Below the pieces are notes generated by a model. That model saw nothing but the letters and a program-made list of their open reading frames with translations. It was not told where the DNA came from and did not search any database. A stretch of DNA of 64,000 nucleotides, from NCBI GenBank assembly GCA_042090785.1, contig JBELIP010000001.1, forward strand, positions 124,001-188,000, read 5' to 3'. This document shows, one piece after another, positions 63,944-64,000 of this stretch. The position numbers and the translations under genes are program-made. The stretch comes from UBA7434 sp042090785 (GTDB taxonomy: Bacteria; Pseudomonadota; Gammaproteobacteria; Pseudomonadales; UBA7434). The stretch's first letter is position 1, and every line of letters starts with the position of its first letter.

Positions 63944-64000
63944 ATGCAAGGCAAGGATGAATACATAAACCGAAAGAACACTATTCATCATTTGGCGGAA
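63944..64000 (+). CDS. Start of a further gene, cut by the window
   Basis: ATG at 63944, directly after the TAG of the previous gene, with AGAAGGAAAA upstream, opens 19 codons to the window edge (MQGKDEYINRKNTIHHLAE). The good ribosome-binding site and tight spacing suggest a real co-transcribed gene. Too little is visible to assign a product. Confidence 0.5.
   Translation, partial: MQGKDEYINRKNTIHHLAE

Overview
The window looks like chromosomal core DNA of a marine-type gammaproteobacterium related to Pseudomonas, Cellvibrio or Spongiibacter. The organism call is inference: gene order in several blocks matches what I recall of Pseudomonas aeruginosa (zapA-6S RNA-5-formyl-THF cyclo-ligase; dsbD/aroQ/accB/accC/prmA/dusB/fis/purH/purD/retS; dsbB-rsd-FKBP; trxA-rho; orn-rsgA-rhodanese-psd), but the DNA is more AT-leaning by eye. 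I see no insertion sequence, prophage, CRISPR array, tRNA or rRNA. One 100-N assembly gap lies inside rsgA.

Layout. 0.3-3 kb: TIGR02449-type coiled coil, zapA, 6S RNA, 5-formyl-THF cyclo-ligase and rpiA. 3-6.3 kb (minus): a beta-helix-like lipoprotein, folE and an alpha/beta hydrolase. 6.4-12 kb: sugar-phosphate block tkt-epd-pgk (minus) with a divergent class I fructose-bisphosphate aldolase. 12-26.8 kb: rapA, peroxiredoxin, DASS transporter, moaA, a frameshifted Cys-rich CWC gene, a TrmA/RlmD-type RNA methyltransferase, small enzymes (VOC, HIT, Tag, Nudix), PBP1B with a TPR lipoprotein, and a PfkB kinase. 26.9-30.5 kb: DAHP synthase, DUF2333, and a periplasmic copper chaperone divergent from a solo DsbD N-terminal domain. 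30.7-42.8 kb: aroQ, accBC, prmA, a zinc-ribbon protein, dusB-fis, purH-purD and a RetS-like hybrid kinase. 42.9-47.8 kb: mug-like glycosylase, YihY, DUF924, gshA, FliL-like protein. 48.1-53 kb: dsbB, rsd, WD40 lipoprotein, FKBP, DUF4124, slyX. 53.3-62.1 kb: trxA, rho, orn, rsgA, rhodanese, psd and the EF-P beta-lysylation set (efp-epmA divergent from epmB). 62.3-64 kb: a frameshifted PilZ-like gene and the start of one more gene.

How the genes work together. Most are housekeeping: central carbon, fatty-acid, purine and aromatic synthesis, thiol and disulfide handling, translation quality and RNA turnover. The most regulatory piece is the RetS-like kinase, which keeps its histidine and two receiver domains but has lost recognisable ATP-binding boxes. 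No new multi-gene system is evident. The most unusual observations are short tandem duplications that copy the last codons plus the stop codon of several genes, two probable homopolymer frameshifts in real genes, a DsbD reduced to its N-terminal domain at the usual dsbD locus, and a His/Cys-rich tail on Tag that appears to have grown by 12-bp repeats.
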